A stretch of DNA of 64,000 nt from assembly GCA_024704765.1 (NCBI GenBank), contig JAKMXF010000321.1, positions 1,207,716 through 1,271,715 of the forward strand, read 5' to 3'. A program made the translations under genes and the position numbers. The notes below the pieces were generated by a model. That model saw only the letters and a program-made list of their open reading frames with translations. It was not told the origin of the DNA and ran no database searches. This DNA is from Oopsacas minuta (lineage: Eukaryota; Porifera; Hexactinellida; Lyssacinosida; Leucopsacidae). Positions within the stretch are counted from its first letter, which is position 1. Each line of letters begins with the position of its first letter. Below, in pieces: positions 34,901-49,900 of the stretch.

Positions 34901-37900
34901 TTTAAAGATTATAGCAGTATAATCTTTGCTACTATTAAGATTATGTGTTTATGTACTCGAAGAGGGCCATAGGCCCGAGTGTGGACTTAAAGTGTTCGCA
35001 ACCGCGTAGCGTGAGCAAAGGAAAGCGCGCTAGTGATTAATCATATTTTCACATATTTCCAGCCAGTGTCTTGTGAATTGCTGCATCTACACGGGCGGGT
35101 CTAAATCATGTAACCCTGAGCTGCACTCCCGGTCTGTCTGCTGGACATTTTTAGAGTAATATATTTCTCAAATCGATATCATACTTGATCATATATGGTA
35201 TATTTTACCATGCACACCTTGTACTACCCTACGTGCTTTACGCATATTGCAATGTCAAAATGCCTTTTGGAATTATTGTTCAAAAATGTGATTAATCATT
35301 GGATTAATCTATGAATTTGTTTGTTACTACAGTTGAAATCGTTGTTTTGTCAATTTGATTACATTGCTAAAGCGACAAAGTTTACACATTTATTTTTCTC
35401 AATCTTTTCTAACTGCGGTACCATTTACGTATATATTTATTATTTATTCTTATTCTATACTCACATTATATACTGAATTATTTTAGGTTATCCATGACGA
35501 TTACATGATGCATTTCTTCAATTTCGACAAGTTTAACTTAGCCAAACAGACTATACTTCATCTAATAAGTGAAAGAGGTACGAAAACAGACAAAACTGTT
35601 GAAAATATTGGGAAGATGATCTGCCTTTACATTTCAGAGAAAATACAAAAGAACCGACATTTGAAAGTTGACATGAATATTATTGGTTCCAGCGGATGGA
35701 CACCATTTTTACAGTTATGTTATAAGGATGATCCTCTCGCTGTATCTATGGCTGAATTTGCACACGAACAGGTATGCAATTCTCGTGTGTGAATTATCGG
35801 AGATTTTTACTGTGCCGACTATACTATAGTACAGTGTGCCAGTTGAAATCAGTGTCTATATTAGTTATTATTTTTCTCCGTATGTTATGTACTGACAAAA
35901 CTAGCATAATAGAATAAGGGCTGAAACCTTCTGGGTACAAGCAAAATTACCATCGGGTATGCTCTGATTGGCACGATATTTGCTCTGATATTTACTCTTA
36001 AAACTTTTTACCACTAGCAAATACTTTTAATAGGATAAATGTAATGTACATTCGAAATATGTACCCTGTCCAGACAAATTATTCGGCCATATCTAAAATT
36101 TCCATAAAATAATGCTATATTGGGTCTATTCTTACAGAAAAACATTATTATTCAGAGTATATCTGGCTAATTCGCAATCTACATATTCTTATAAATCAAT
36201 TTCTAATTTTCCATGAAATACTAATTAATCAGTTTGAAATATCCAACCCTGTGTCATAGTGAAACCTACCACCCTATGAATAATGGCTGTAAATGGTATA
36301 AAGTGGCACATTGTGTCATGAGTTGAAAATATTCAGCATTGGCATTTAGTATCAAATGCGCAGAATGCAAATTTGACATGGGTTTACTCTTTTCCAGTTT
36401 TACTGTAGTGACCCCTCAAGAATAGGCGAGATTCGTACTTCGTATGGAAATTTTAGCAGTGGCTGAATGCCTTTGTTCAGGCAGGGTATGTAAAGTTCTC
36501 TTTGAAAATTAGATTTTCTGATGTTAGGTGTGAGCATTAAATATATATTGAAAATAAACTGCGAGCGTAGTGAATAATGTGTCTAAATTACAAAATCTGT
36601 CAGTGGCTTAGCCAGCCTTGGTATACTACTGTCGCACAGCTAGCGTATGATGAGGAGGTGGGGTCAAATTGAGGCAATTGGCGCGGCATTACCTGCGCGA
36701 ATACGCCACTTGCGCCACTCATTCTACACCACTGATCTGTGCCAACAGAATAGTATATCAAATGAATTTATTCAAAGTGGCACTATATGTATTGGGGTAA
36801 AATGTAACTGGCGTATACGTCACCGAAAAGTCCAAAATATAGAATCTGATATTCATTTTAGACAGAACTAACGCTCTTACTATCTGCCAATTATACTTAC
36901 TAGGGGTTTCCGCATATGAAGAATTCATTGAGACTATGTAACAAGTTTTCTCTGCCATTCTTCATTAGGTTTCGGCTCTTATAATGATGACGTTATCATT
37001 CAAAAAATTGTTCATTAATATCAACATTATTATATAAAAAACGACATAAATTTTATCTATAAATTCACAAATTCGTTAATTATTTTCCAATCAAAATGTT
37101 TAGGAAGTTATATCTTTGATGAAAGAAAAAATATATAATTTATTCACAAGTCTATCATGAAATATTTGGCCCGTGTAATTTTTGGTCCGTTCCCAATATT
37201 TCAGACGTTGTGGTCCAGACTAGTCATAGGTCCGCACAGACCAAATATATCAGTAATATTTAGTCCATATGATTCTGGTACAACAGTGGATAGTGTTCCC
37301 CGTGAATACTATTCCTGAACATTATTCCCTAATAAATAATGTGTCCCCGAACAGTATTACCTAGGGAATATGGTTCCCTCTAGTGAATACACTACGCTAT
37401 CAATACTCACTAGGTAATCATGTTCCTGGAATATTATTCACGGGGAACACTATCCACGGTTGCACCGTATTCGCATGGACCCAATATTACTTATATATTT
37501 GGTCCGGCTGGACCAAAATCTACATGGGCCAAATATTTCGTGACAGGTCATGAAAATATTGAAATTCTTAAGGTATCATTTTATAATTTATTAATTAATA
37601 ATTGATAAAAGATTATATAAAATATTTATGTTATGATTTTAAAGGAGCCTAAACCACATGAATGATGGTCGTGATAACTTGATACATAGTCTCAATGAAT
37701 TCTTCATAAGCCGGATCCCCTCCTAAAATGTATTTTTGGTAGGTGGTAAGAGTTTTCTAAAATGAGAATAGTAAATCGGCTTCTATTTAAAGGACTTCTC
37801 GGTGGACATACACGGCAGTGTATTAAATAGGTTATGGTCGATCTTATTCCAGTATCTCCTATTCAGATTTTCCCATTCAGCCAGATTCCACCAGATTCCA

Positions 37901-40900
37901 CCATTCAGTCAATTCCCCTTCATAGTGCTTCCAATTAATAATGCCACTTTGAGTGAATTCAATCGATATACTATGCTGTCGGCACAGATTTGAAATTTGG
38001 CTAGTAGATTTTTGTGTCCATGCGTAGAATTCAGAAACGGCTCATTTTTGCCAGAATAAATGTATTGCAGAACAATTAATTATCAAGCAATATTTATATG
38101 CTAGAAATCAGGGAATGTGGCAAACTATGTGTCTAGTAAGCATAAATTTGGTGAAATATGTCATTCATTGATGCCTTGTAAGTAGGATGTTAAATATTGC
38201 ATCTGAATAAGTATATAAAATAATTCATAGATCAGACAAATATCAAAAATTTGTAATAATCAAATTGGCTCGTTCTCCAGTTATTACAGTAGAGACCAAG
38301 GATGACAATTTTTCTGAATTTCCAATTTTAACGAGGGATATCAGTTCGAATGAGGTTTTTCAATTGACTGGTCATTGCTTATTAGTTCGATTTCTAGTCA
38401 AATGGCCACAAACCAATATGTAAATACCAGGGTATTTTCTAGGCTTATGCCTCACGCCTATAGGCACATAAATTTCAACTATTATATCACTAGGCGTACG
38501 ATTTAGCCAATACTACTATATCGTAATACAATATGTATAATCTAGGCCAGTGTTTTTCAGCCTTTTATGGACTGCGGCACACTTAATTCATCAATATTTT
38601 TCAGGTCACACATGGGTGAATCCAACTATAATTGAAGGAATAATTCTTGATTTATAGCTATCATTTTCATGTACAGAGGCCCCCAGAAAATAAGTACTTG
38701 AAAGCATACAACATAGCGAATATTTATTATCCATGGTTTATCCAAAGATTATTATATTATGACCTCCTGTACTGATGCCTGTGGGGCTTCTTTGTAGTAT
38801 ATTAGTTTGTAAATTTGATCCAATCATTTTTCTATATATCATATATATTTCTATTTAGGTTATTGATATCAACCTTACATGTCCAGGAACCAAATACACT
38901 GCTTTACATCACGCTGTTAGATTTCAGAATAAGCGTATTTGCGAACTCTTACTTAGAAACGACAATTTCAGTGAATTACGTGTTACAAGCTTTGATTTAA
39001 TTACTAAGCGAGCTTCCTTGAAACTGATAGAGATGGGATTCAAATATGCACCTAAATGGGCAATAGAAGAGTATAAGAAAGCAACCTATAATACAGAGAA
39101 AGTCCTCCTCAAAAGATTGACTCTACATCAGCCTAATGACCGTGAATATGGAGAAATAATATGGGAAGATATGGAAGATCTTACTGCCTCTCCTCTCATA
39201 GAAGTTCTTATTATTCAGTGGGATGAATTATTTGACTCAATAGTATATCATCAATCTCTAGAAGTTGTTGACTCCTGTCGTGGGCTTAAGTTCGCTCTCG
39301 AGTTGGGCTACAAAGATTATGTTAAGCCTCTTATTTGCAATATGGTTGGAGTTACTAAGGAAAGGACTAGAAGGCGTGGTAATAATGATGTTAATAAGCG
39401 TCTTTTAATGGATTTCCATGAGGGACATCTCAATACTTGGTGTTTAGAAAATATCTTAGATATGATAACCGATGACAATTTCAAGTTTGATAGGTGTCCT
39501 AAAGTACCGGGACATATACGAGATAATCTGGAAATGAACTTAACATTTAAGTTTGTAGTCTCGGTTGATTTAGGCGGAAACAGTCTAGACAGAATCCCAG
39601 ACAGTCTCCTCTTCCTAACTGAGATCACACACCTAAATCTTCTCAACAATGATATAGAGTATATTCCAGATGTACCCTTCTTTGCAAATATGTCACAAAC
39701 TTCTAAACAACCATTGCCCTCGTTGAAGGACCTAAATATCAGTTCAAACCGTCTCGAGGGGATTATCCCTCTATGGATAATTTGCCATAAGAAATTAGAA
39801 AAACTTTCTCTCGCTATGAACAAATTAAATTTTGTTGAAGATAATAAATTTGATGAATTAGGTATTAAAGACTTCACTACTAAGTTGGCAGATGTCAATC
39901 TTCAAAAAAATACATTGACTTTTATCCCACGATACATTCAGTATCTAAAAGAAACCTCTAATCTAAATATGTCAAACAACGAGATTAAGAGAGTGCCATC
40001 TGAAATTTGGATGTTATTTAAACTAATGAATTTAGATTTAGCAGACAACAAAATTGAAGAAATTGAGTACCCCTGTAAAGACTGCGCTAACTACAAAATA
40101 AATGATCAGGAAGACACAAACCAAGCCATAATTTTGGAGGGCAAAAAGATGGGTGAGGATTCTTGTCGCTTAAGAGAACTTAAGCTATCTGGAAATCAAC
40201 TCAAAAACCCGCCGAATGGTCTAGTATGTATAACTCCGAAACTACATAGGTTAAATGTTAAAGATAACAAAAATATTACCTACCTTGACTTGCGCTTTTT
40301 ACCGAAGTTCCTCCGATATCTTGATTACTCTGGTTGTGGGATTAAGCAAATAATATTTTCCGTAGAGAACACTCCCTGTTTTGCCTCTTCTATTAATCTA
40401 GTACAGCAAGGTCTCTGTGATCATCTAAAACACCGACATGTGAAATTCCTCTTTCTTAGCGATTTTTATTTAAATGGAAATAAAAATTTAGAAAACATAA
40501 TACTTGGTAAGTGCACGATTCTTATAATTCTTTTATTCACTTTAATTCACATTTAGTACAGTTCTAATGTCAATGTTCTGGTAGATATGCCTGCCCCTGG
40601 ATGAAATATTATCAGTTTGATAAGTGTGCCGGAATGGCAAAACTTTTCCCGAATATTCGTCACCGGATATTTTGTCTGGTCTAATTAGCACTAATTAATA
40701 CATACTGCTTCTTATGTATTAACACTATCATGTGTTAATACTTAAATAATCTGTGTTTACAGCATAAATCGCTTTGTTTACTGTTTTCATTTTATTTAAC
40801 AAAATGGCAACAAAATCTAATCGCGAAGCACGAGGGGTAAGGATAAAATTTACATAAAGGATATAACCTGATGGACATTCGAAGGAAGAAGGAGTTTAAT

Positions 40901-43900
40901 TTTCGCTGACGGAGTTTCAACTATGGGTGATTCAAGCCTACTCAAATTATCGAAATAGATTCGATTAGAAGAACGATACGTGAGCGCTTTATCAAACTGG
41001 CCTCTCGTTTTTTCGTTGCTCGGCTACTTTCCTATCTCTATCATATGTATAGTAGTCTATGGTGTAACACAGCCCTGCGATTTTAGGAACTACAGTAGAG
41101 TCTCGTTAATACGAACACGGTTAAGGCATAACTTCGGATAAGAAGCACAATTTTGTACACTTTATCAGTCCCCTTCGATGCCTTTTCGATGTAAATTAGT
41201 TCGGATAATAGTACTCCAGATAAGGAGTAGGAATTTTGGCAGCCCCCTGGTGTACGTATTAACCAGAGTCTACTGTATATGGCGCTCGTAGAACTTGCCG
41301 CACCGCTTGTACCGCCCTGATCTATGGAACCTCAAGAGGTCCATGGCTTGTGATTGGATTCCACGAGAAGAGTTATAATATTGAATGGGTTTATACAGAA
41401 AAATTATGGCAATAAAGGTTTGCACTGAAATATGTAAAATTGATTACGCATAAGTATCTTTATGTATTTATGATCTGCTATGTACGTACATATCATAGGT
41501 AACTTATGACCAAATGTTTATGTAGACAGTGTGTCCAATCATAACTTTTTTGACATAGATTTTTTTCTATCTATATTACTCATAATTTCACCCTATGATG
41601 TAGGAGAGGAAGATGATAAAGAAATGCTATATTTTCCTTCCCTTAAATATCTCCACCTCCACGAAAACAATCTGCTAGGACTCCCTCCTCACATTGGTTA
41701 CCAAAAGAACCTCGAAACCCTTGATATTAGTGACAATACAAATTTAAAAGTATTACCTAAAGAACTCGGGAATCTTAAGGTTAGTTATCTTGCAATTTTT
41801 TCTATTACTTTTATTTCCTGTAGATCTGGAAATTTCGTGTAAACAATTTTCATGGTTCTAGGATTCGTCGTGGCTAATTTATTGTTGTTTTTATGAATAT
41901 AAAGTAAACAAATTTCAATATTGTTATAGAATCATACTTTCAACGACAATACTGAAGTAATCGAGTATGCTGAGCATGAATGTAAAAAACATCGATATTA
42001 TTTAATCTCAATTGTTGTTTGTTTGTTTGTTTGACCGTTGAATACCTTGAGGCGGAATGTGCTGAGTTCATCGCGAAGCGACGAGCCAAATGCTCGTTAA
42101 TTTTAAATTACATCCTTTATAGAGTAGTGATTTTTAGTGCCAGCCCGCGGCCTTGCTAAATCTAACAGCCCTATCAACATAAAAATTGGTACATGTACAT
42201 TTTGGGCCGGAGATTTGCAGCTTGGGTGCGAATTTTTATGAAGTGTAGTTTTAACACCTTTTTCGCGCGTAGTCAGGGGTTAATCAAGGATGTAGATCCT
42301 AATTCTGATACAGTAGATACCGGTTATATGAATATGTCTGTTATAAGAACATTATACTGGAAACCGGTTGCCATATACCCCAATATAATTTATGCTTGTT
42401 ATATGAACACTCTTTGAATAGTAGTAAAATTTGTTCGTATTACCAGCATGTTTGTAGAATCAGCAAAAATATACAATATATATGAGAACCGTTTGCCAGG
42501 AGTAATCAAATATGGAAATTTCAATTTCGATATTTCAATTTATGCATAACAATTTCTTTTTGTGTAGATCTATAAAAAGTTACAGTCAATGCGTAGAGAC
42601 AACTTAACATTGGACGGGATTGATAAAGAAGCATCCCTTCCTGTTGTCCTCAACATTTTGAGATCTATTGGGACAAAGTGTCATGATAACCGTAGATTTA
42701 AATTGGCATTAGTGGGATATCAAGGTAGAGGAAAAACTACCCTCCTTAAAACCTTACAATCGAAAAGTATTAATGATATACTCAGCACTGAGGGTATTGA
42801 CATCAACAAATGGGATCTAATTAACCCAGACGACAAATCACAAAAGATCGAGTTTGAAGCATGGGATTTTGCTGGGCAACAAGACTATTATCCCACCCAC
42901 CACTGTTTTCTCTCTCCTCGTTCTGTCTATCTCTTAGTGTTCCGAGCCTGTGACAGACAGAAGGGAATATCAGAACTGGACGGTTGGCTTAAGAGCTTGG
43001 AGATGATGGCGCCTGGTTGTCCTGTGTTACTAGTTGGGACACATATTGATGAAATTGAGCAAGAAAGCTTGCAAGTATGTTTTTTATCTATCCCCCATTC
43101 ATTATCAAAAGTTCAATTAGAGTCTACTTACTTACCAAGTCGGATTTAAGTTAAATCCGACTCGTTAATAGCAGATATTTGATTAAATCGTTTAATATAT
43201 TCAAATCTGATTCATGATTGTTCATTATCAAAATTTGAAGTTCAATTAGAGTCCTCTTGTTACCAAGTCTGATTTAACCAAATAATATGTCGATTTCTTT
43301 TGCTTAATTAATAAACATTCTTTGGAGAAAATTGGCCAATTTTGATGAGCTATCAAACGTTAAATATCTCATCTTTGATTTCAGAGTTAATGTACGAAAT
43401 GATGTAGAGATGAAACTTAAATAATTTGTCATAATAAAGGTTGCAGGTTTTTGAGTTACAGGGGTGACCATGGATGACAATAATTTGTCAATGTCCACTT
43501 ATAATTCGAAAATCCTCAATGATATAACAAAACCCAGTATTTCCGATTTATAGTATATACCGATTTCCCATACCCTTATACGTAGTACATTTTGATATGA
43601 TATCTCCTACGATAATGACGCAATCCTGAATATTACCATATATGGCATTATTGATGACTATGCAATAATCCTTGTAGATATCATATCAAACTGGATTATA
43701 AAGGTACCAAAATCGGGTATATGCTATAAATAGTGAGTTTTGTTATATCATTGATGGTTTCGACTTATAAATGGATATTAACAAATTATTGTCATCCATG
43801 GTCATTACTGTAACTCAAGAACCTGCCAACTTTATTATGGCAAAATTGTGCCTGTTATAAGAACCTTAGCTAGATTTACATGGAATTATTCCCGGTTATA

Positions 43901-46900
43901 AGAACATGCTGGGTATATGAACATTTCACTGGAAAACGTTTGCCTTTGCCCAAATATAACTTTTACCTATTCTAAGAACACTATTAGGGTAGTAGTCTAA
44001 TTGGTTCTTATTACCGGTATGTTTGCAGAATTGGTATCGATTATACAGTAGTTAATGAGAACAGTTTACCATAATACTGCTCTTACATCCAATTCTGTTT
44101 AAATGAATGTTTTCATAACCGGCATACACTACTATTATAATATTTAACGTACACGGTACACTGCTATATCCCTAGTCCAAAAATTTGAGGTTGAAGGTAG
44201 GTCTTATATAGAGAAGGCTATGCATTCTGCTAACTTTCTAATAATTTCATTATTTTATTTTTAGAATCTTGCTCAAGAGATTTTGATAAAATATCACCCA
44301 GATAAAGGTCCATTTCCAATGATAGCAGATATATGTTTTATAACATGTAAACCTGGACTAATAGCAAGCAATAAAGAACAAGTAAAAAGCTTGAAGAAGG
44401 CTATATACGAAGTAGCTTCACATCTTCATGTTGGGAATACAAACAGTCAGGTTACATACAAGCCCAAATCAGACGCCAAACACTCGAATGCGTTCATTAA
44501 CCAGAAGGTTCCAGAAATTTACAAAAGGTTAGAAAAGTGTATCGTTGTGAAAGCTAAAGAAATGAAGAAAAATAATTTGCCTCCTTTTGTTAATTTTGAG
44601 GAACTGTGGGCTACGATTGGGACAGAGCTTTTCAAGGAAAAAGATTTATTGCAAGATGGTTTGGAGTATCTTCATCATTTAGGACTTGTTTTAAATTTTG
44701 AGACAACTCACCTTAGAGACATATATTTCTTGGACCCACAGTGGTTATCTAAGAGTATGGCAATTCTAATTCGAAATCATCACATTCCGCCTACAGACCA
44801 ATCTAAGAATGAGGAAGAACATAATAATAAAACCTTTTTAGAAAACTTACTCGATACCGGAATTGTTGATGGATGTCAACTAAAATCATACTTGCATGAT
44901 AAAAACCAGCAACTTTGTGAATGGATTGATACATATGTTGAATTATTGGAAAAATTTGAAGTAGTTTTGAAAATTGACAATGATCAGATTTTAGTTCCTT
45001 CATTTTTACCTGAACGTCATATTTATTCTGAGCGAACAAAGATAGACTTTAGGAATCTTGAAAATATTGATGCAGATTTATACCACTTAGAGAGATTATG
45101 GTTTCTTGATCATGTTCCTTATGGGTTTTGGGCTCGTTTTATCTCACGACTAAGAGGAGATAAGACAATACAAGAACTTTTTAATATTAGTCTCCCCAAA
45201 TCAAGTACAAATATCAAATACTGTCTCTCAAAATCTACCTTTGAAATACATTACAAAGGTTGTACTCTGCTTGAGGTTATATTGGACGAATCAAGCACAA
45301 TTAATCGCTATGACAAAGTTCCTGGTCTAATAAAACATTATTTTTCCATACATGTTCACGTCAATCTCCTAGTTTGGTCTGTATTTAGTATTGATACAAG
45401 AAATTCTTGTGAAAATTCTATGGAACTTAGCCACCCCGATCAAATTCAAATTATTGATAACATTAAGAACTTGCTTCCAGATGCTGCTATATTGTTGCAT
45501 AAGCTCTCAGATCATTATAAGAATCTACTTAGCAATTGGTACAAGAATATAGCTCATTTTGTATCAACCGAAGATAATAAAAGAGATCCTTTGATTTTCT
45601 ATACTCCCTGCCAGAAATGCTCAAGAGGAATCGAAGATTTGGACGAAAGAGAAACATCAATCAGGGCAGTAAGTAACATGGGTGGTAGTTATGTATACTA
45701 TGGGAAAAAGCGAGTAAATATATTCTCATCTGAAGAATGTATTATTTTCTTTTACGGAGGAAATAGGAAAATATGTAGAATACATAATTGGATGAATTTT
45801 CGGGTTGTTTGCCCTGATCTCAGTTTTGTTCACATGAACAAAAATGCTCAAAAAAGTTACAAAGTGGAAATATTTACTAAAGATATTTTAGGTGTAGGTG
45901 GATTTGGTTTAGTGTGCAAAGGAATATTGACCCCTTTAGAAACTACTCCTTGCAAAATTCACACAATTATTAATGACGATGATGGAGAACCAGAAATTAG
46001 CACATGTGATGAAAATGAGACAGTTGCTCTCAAATTTCTTGTAAAATATCCTGACCAAAAATCTGAAAATTTTTCACATTTCCTTAGGGATGTAGGATAT
46101 TCCGAGCAAGAGTTACTTGAGATGCATACATCTATACTAACCGAAATGTCTTTTTGCATCAAGTTAGAACATCCTAATGTTGTACAACTATTGAATGTTG
46201 GTTTCGAAACTTTTTTTTTTTAATCTTTGAATTGGCCCCTCTAGGAAGTTTGAAGAATATATTAGAAAAATATATAGATCTTGAGTCTTACATCCAGTAT
46301 GACATCATTCTGAAAAGTTTAGAAGAATTATGTATCGGTCTTCTTTATTTACACGAGGAGTTAAAAATTATACATATGGATTTAAAACCTGATAATTTAC
46401 TGGTATGGAGCTACCCTCTCCCCTCTGTAAATGACCTCAATGAACATGATCGTGTACATTTAAAAATCGCAGATTATGGACTCGTATATATTTACTCAAA
46501 TATGGGAAATAAGTTGCGATCAGCAATGGGTACACCTGGCTATATGGCACCAGAAGTTGTTTCTAAGACTACTCTATCTATTGAACCAACCGTAAGTAAC
46601 TTTGTATTTTATCTTTTAATTACATCCCACTCCAATAAATTCGTTCCTACGAATACTTTTCTATAATATATCATGGGAATAGTTTACTATCTAATATAGT
46701 AGAACTCAATTTGTACGTACTTTTCTCCAAAACGGATATTCTATTCTTTTGTTATTAATTGTATAGGAAGAATATTTGTTTAAGACGTACTTAATTTAGT
46801 ATAGTACGCACTAATTTTTGCTCCCGAAGGATAGGTCTTATCCGAGTTCTAGTGTATATAAAATCACGTATCCTACTGAATTTATACCTCTTGCAAGATA

Positions 46901-49900
46901 ACGATGTTACCTTTTGTATTGACGAAAATAAATTTATTACTACTCAGCATAGGCTACAATAATTAAGGACTGTGGGCTGCAAGCTCGGTCCTGTAACTAT
47001 TGTAGTCTATGTTAGCCAGCCAATCAGCCACTAATTGATGACGTTTCACTTATTCTGACATAATATATTCACCAATATCAATTCAATCTGTGGATATTCT
47101 ATCATCTTTCTCGTTATTTTTTGGCGACAAAATTTTCCCACTCAACCCATATTACTTATTCTTGTAATTTCTCTGTTAGGCTGACATTTACGCTGTTGGA
47201 ATTATTATATATCAGTTACTCACTGTTACTATTGCCCCTGCTGACTATTCAGAATTGATACACTTTGAAGAACAGAAGCATTATTTCCCTCTAATGCTGC
47301 ACTCTTTAGTACGAATGTGTGTAGAACACGACCCAGAAAAACGAACTAATAGTCGTGAACTTGTAGATTTGATACAATCTCCTGAGATGCGTAACGCTCA
47401 GCTCCATGTTGCAATCAAATTAGGTCAATTCAAGTCTATCATCAGAACTCATTACTCAATGGATCTTTTAGTTGAACCGCTACTTGAGAAGGTAATTAAT
47501 TCCCTCTATATGTGTGGTTGTATTTATTATCTAGTTTCCAAACTGGAATATAACTATGTAGAGTTGCGATCAACTCTTATTGGTCGGGTCTCACCCAGAG
47601 CCAGTGGTGTACGTAAGGAGGGGGCGTAGGGGCGTACGCTCCACCCAATTTTGTAGATATTTCGTTTACAAATTGTTAAGTTATATTATACAGTGGAACC
47701 AGCATAAACCGACGCCTGTATAATCCGGAAGGCCTCTATAATCCGATAGTGTCTATTTTCTGAAATAGCTTCCGAGAATACAAATTCACCTGCATAATCC
47801 GATAATTTGGTAAACCGACACATTATATATGTCCCAACGAGTGTCAGTTTATGCAGGTTCCACTGTATAGATATTTTGAAAAATGATCATATAATTCTTC
47901 GAAAGAATTAATGTATATAGAGCACAGTTTTCGTCCATATTGGTAGTGCGTATAATACAATATATAATATGAGGGTCTGTGTATTTTGTTTTGGTTTCTT
48001 GTTGATGGGAATTTTGTTTCGATTGATCATGCCTCCAAATTGTGGTTGTGTTTTCCAAGCTATTTTTATGTGGACTTTGTCTTTCTATCGCATTCAGTTG
48101 TTGTTGTTGACAATTATGTGTCATTAACATTGTTGTTGCGATCCTTGTCTAACAACCTGCTGTCCTCGGTTCTATTCCCTCCCTTACTTTTCCTTTGTCG
48201 ACTTCAGATATCCTGAACGGAATAACTTAACATGTTTCTTGAAAATTTCCTTGATTTCAATACACCAAGACTAATATTTCCAAAAACTGTGCTCTTGTAG
48301 AGCTGACCTCTACATTATATCTCTTTCTAAAATCTTCCTTGATTAGATGGCGGATAAAATCCTTCAAATAATTTTCGTTTTGCTGGCTTCTTGTTAAACA
48401 TTCTTTGCTTTATTGGCTTCCTGCGGACTGACTAATTCAATCGCGGGCTGCGGGCCGGGCCGCGGTTAGAAATTTCGGCTCTCATGAAACCCTGCGTTTG
48501 TCCCCCAATTACTATAAATAGATTGTTCAATTCATATGTTTTAGGCTCTGGCTACATGCATACTTCCCCTTATTGGTCACTTTTTCCCGGAATACACACA
48601 ATTCGTGACATGAGTTTACAGTGACATACTGTGAGGGCACCAAATATAGCATGACAGATTGACAGTACACCAGGTACGAACCATCCGGACATACTTGGAA
48701 GACAAATAGATATAGGACACTATAATACAGTGGTTCCCATAGGCGTCAAGTGTGGTACCGGGGTCTGGACCCTCCAGGTTTAGAGGTGGAGACTGTATTT
48801 ATGCGTATTTTAATTGAGACAGAAGCAATTTCACATGGTGGACCGCTAAGTGTAATTGTCTTTCCTAAAACTTGGCGCCAATGGTGGTTCCCAACTTATA
48901 TATTCGTGGACCTCCTCACGCAATTTCCACACATTCTGCTTCTCATAGACAGCAATACAAATTTTATATTCTGTGGGTCCTAGACATCGTCCGTGGAGAC
49001 CAAGGTATCCATGGACCCCAGTTTTGCACGCGCTGCTATAATGGGTACCCTAATTCTCTTGAACCACGAAACAAAGTGAAAATACATTTCCAAAATGTGT
49101 TAGATAAATTTTCTGATTTTACGTTAGGCTACGCTCACTCCCTTATCCATATCCGCCCTAGTATATCTACTCGCTACGGTAGCGGTTCCCAACCCTTTCA
49201 CCCTTGGTTTGCTATACCAATTTTGACACATTCTGTGGTTTCCCATAGACTGCAATAGATTCCGTGGATCACCAAGGGGCCCATGGATCCCAGGTTTGGA
49301 ACCGCTGAGCCACGCCCTTGACACAGTGATATTCATTCTAAACACATGTCACGAATTGTATGTATTCCCTTTTCCCACTTAAACCAAAGCATTGTCGATC
49401 GTTTGACCCGGGCATTGCACGCAAAATACTAAATTACCCTGCAGGCGCATAAGGTCGCCGATCTCTTGTTAAAATCTAATAAAAGAGTATATCACAAAAT
49501 CCTATTATGATAAATAAATTATTGAATGAAAACACTATTGTATTGAAATGTAGTTGTTAAAAACAGCCTAAATAGGAACAAAAGGGTTAACGACCAATTT
49601 CAATATGACACCAAATTTTAGAATCATACCTAAAAATCTTTTGTTTGATTGAATTGATTGTATTTTTGGAGGTTATGTCCCATCCTGTAACCTCCAGGAT
49701 TTATGCCCATGACGACAGTTATACGGGATATTGGCGTTCCAATTTTGTAATCAACTATAAGTGGCTCTACATGTCTCCAACATGACTGTTAGGGTTGCTA
49801 CAATAGTGTATGTATGATTCCCAGGTATGGAAAAATTGAGCTTTGTAATTAATTTTTTCTAGCTTCACGAACTCTAAAAAGTGACTTGTTAAGATGGTGA

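Noticed and set aside
39317-39898. 193-residue minus-strand frame
   Set aside because: It is antisense to LRR-coding exon 4 of the LRRK-like gene and shows no domain.
48872-49345. Frames within LRRK intron 8
   Set aside because: They lie in hAT-like repeat remnants and have no recognisable product.
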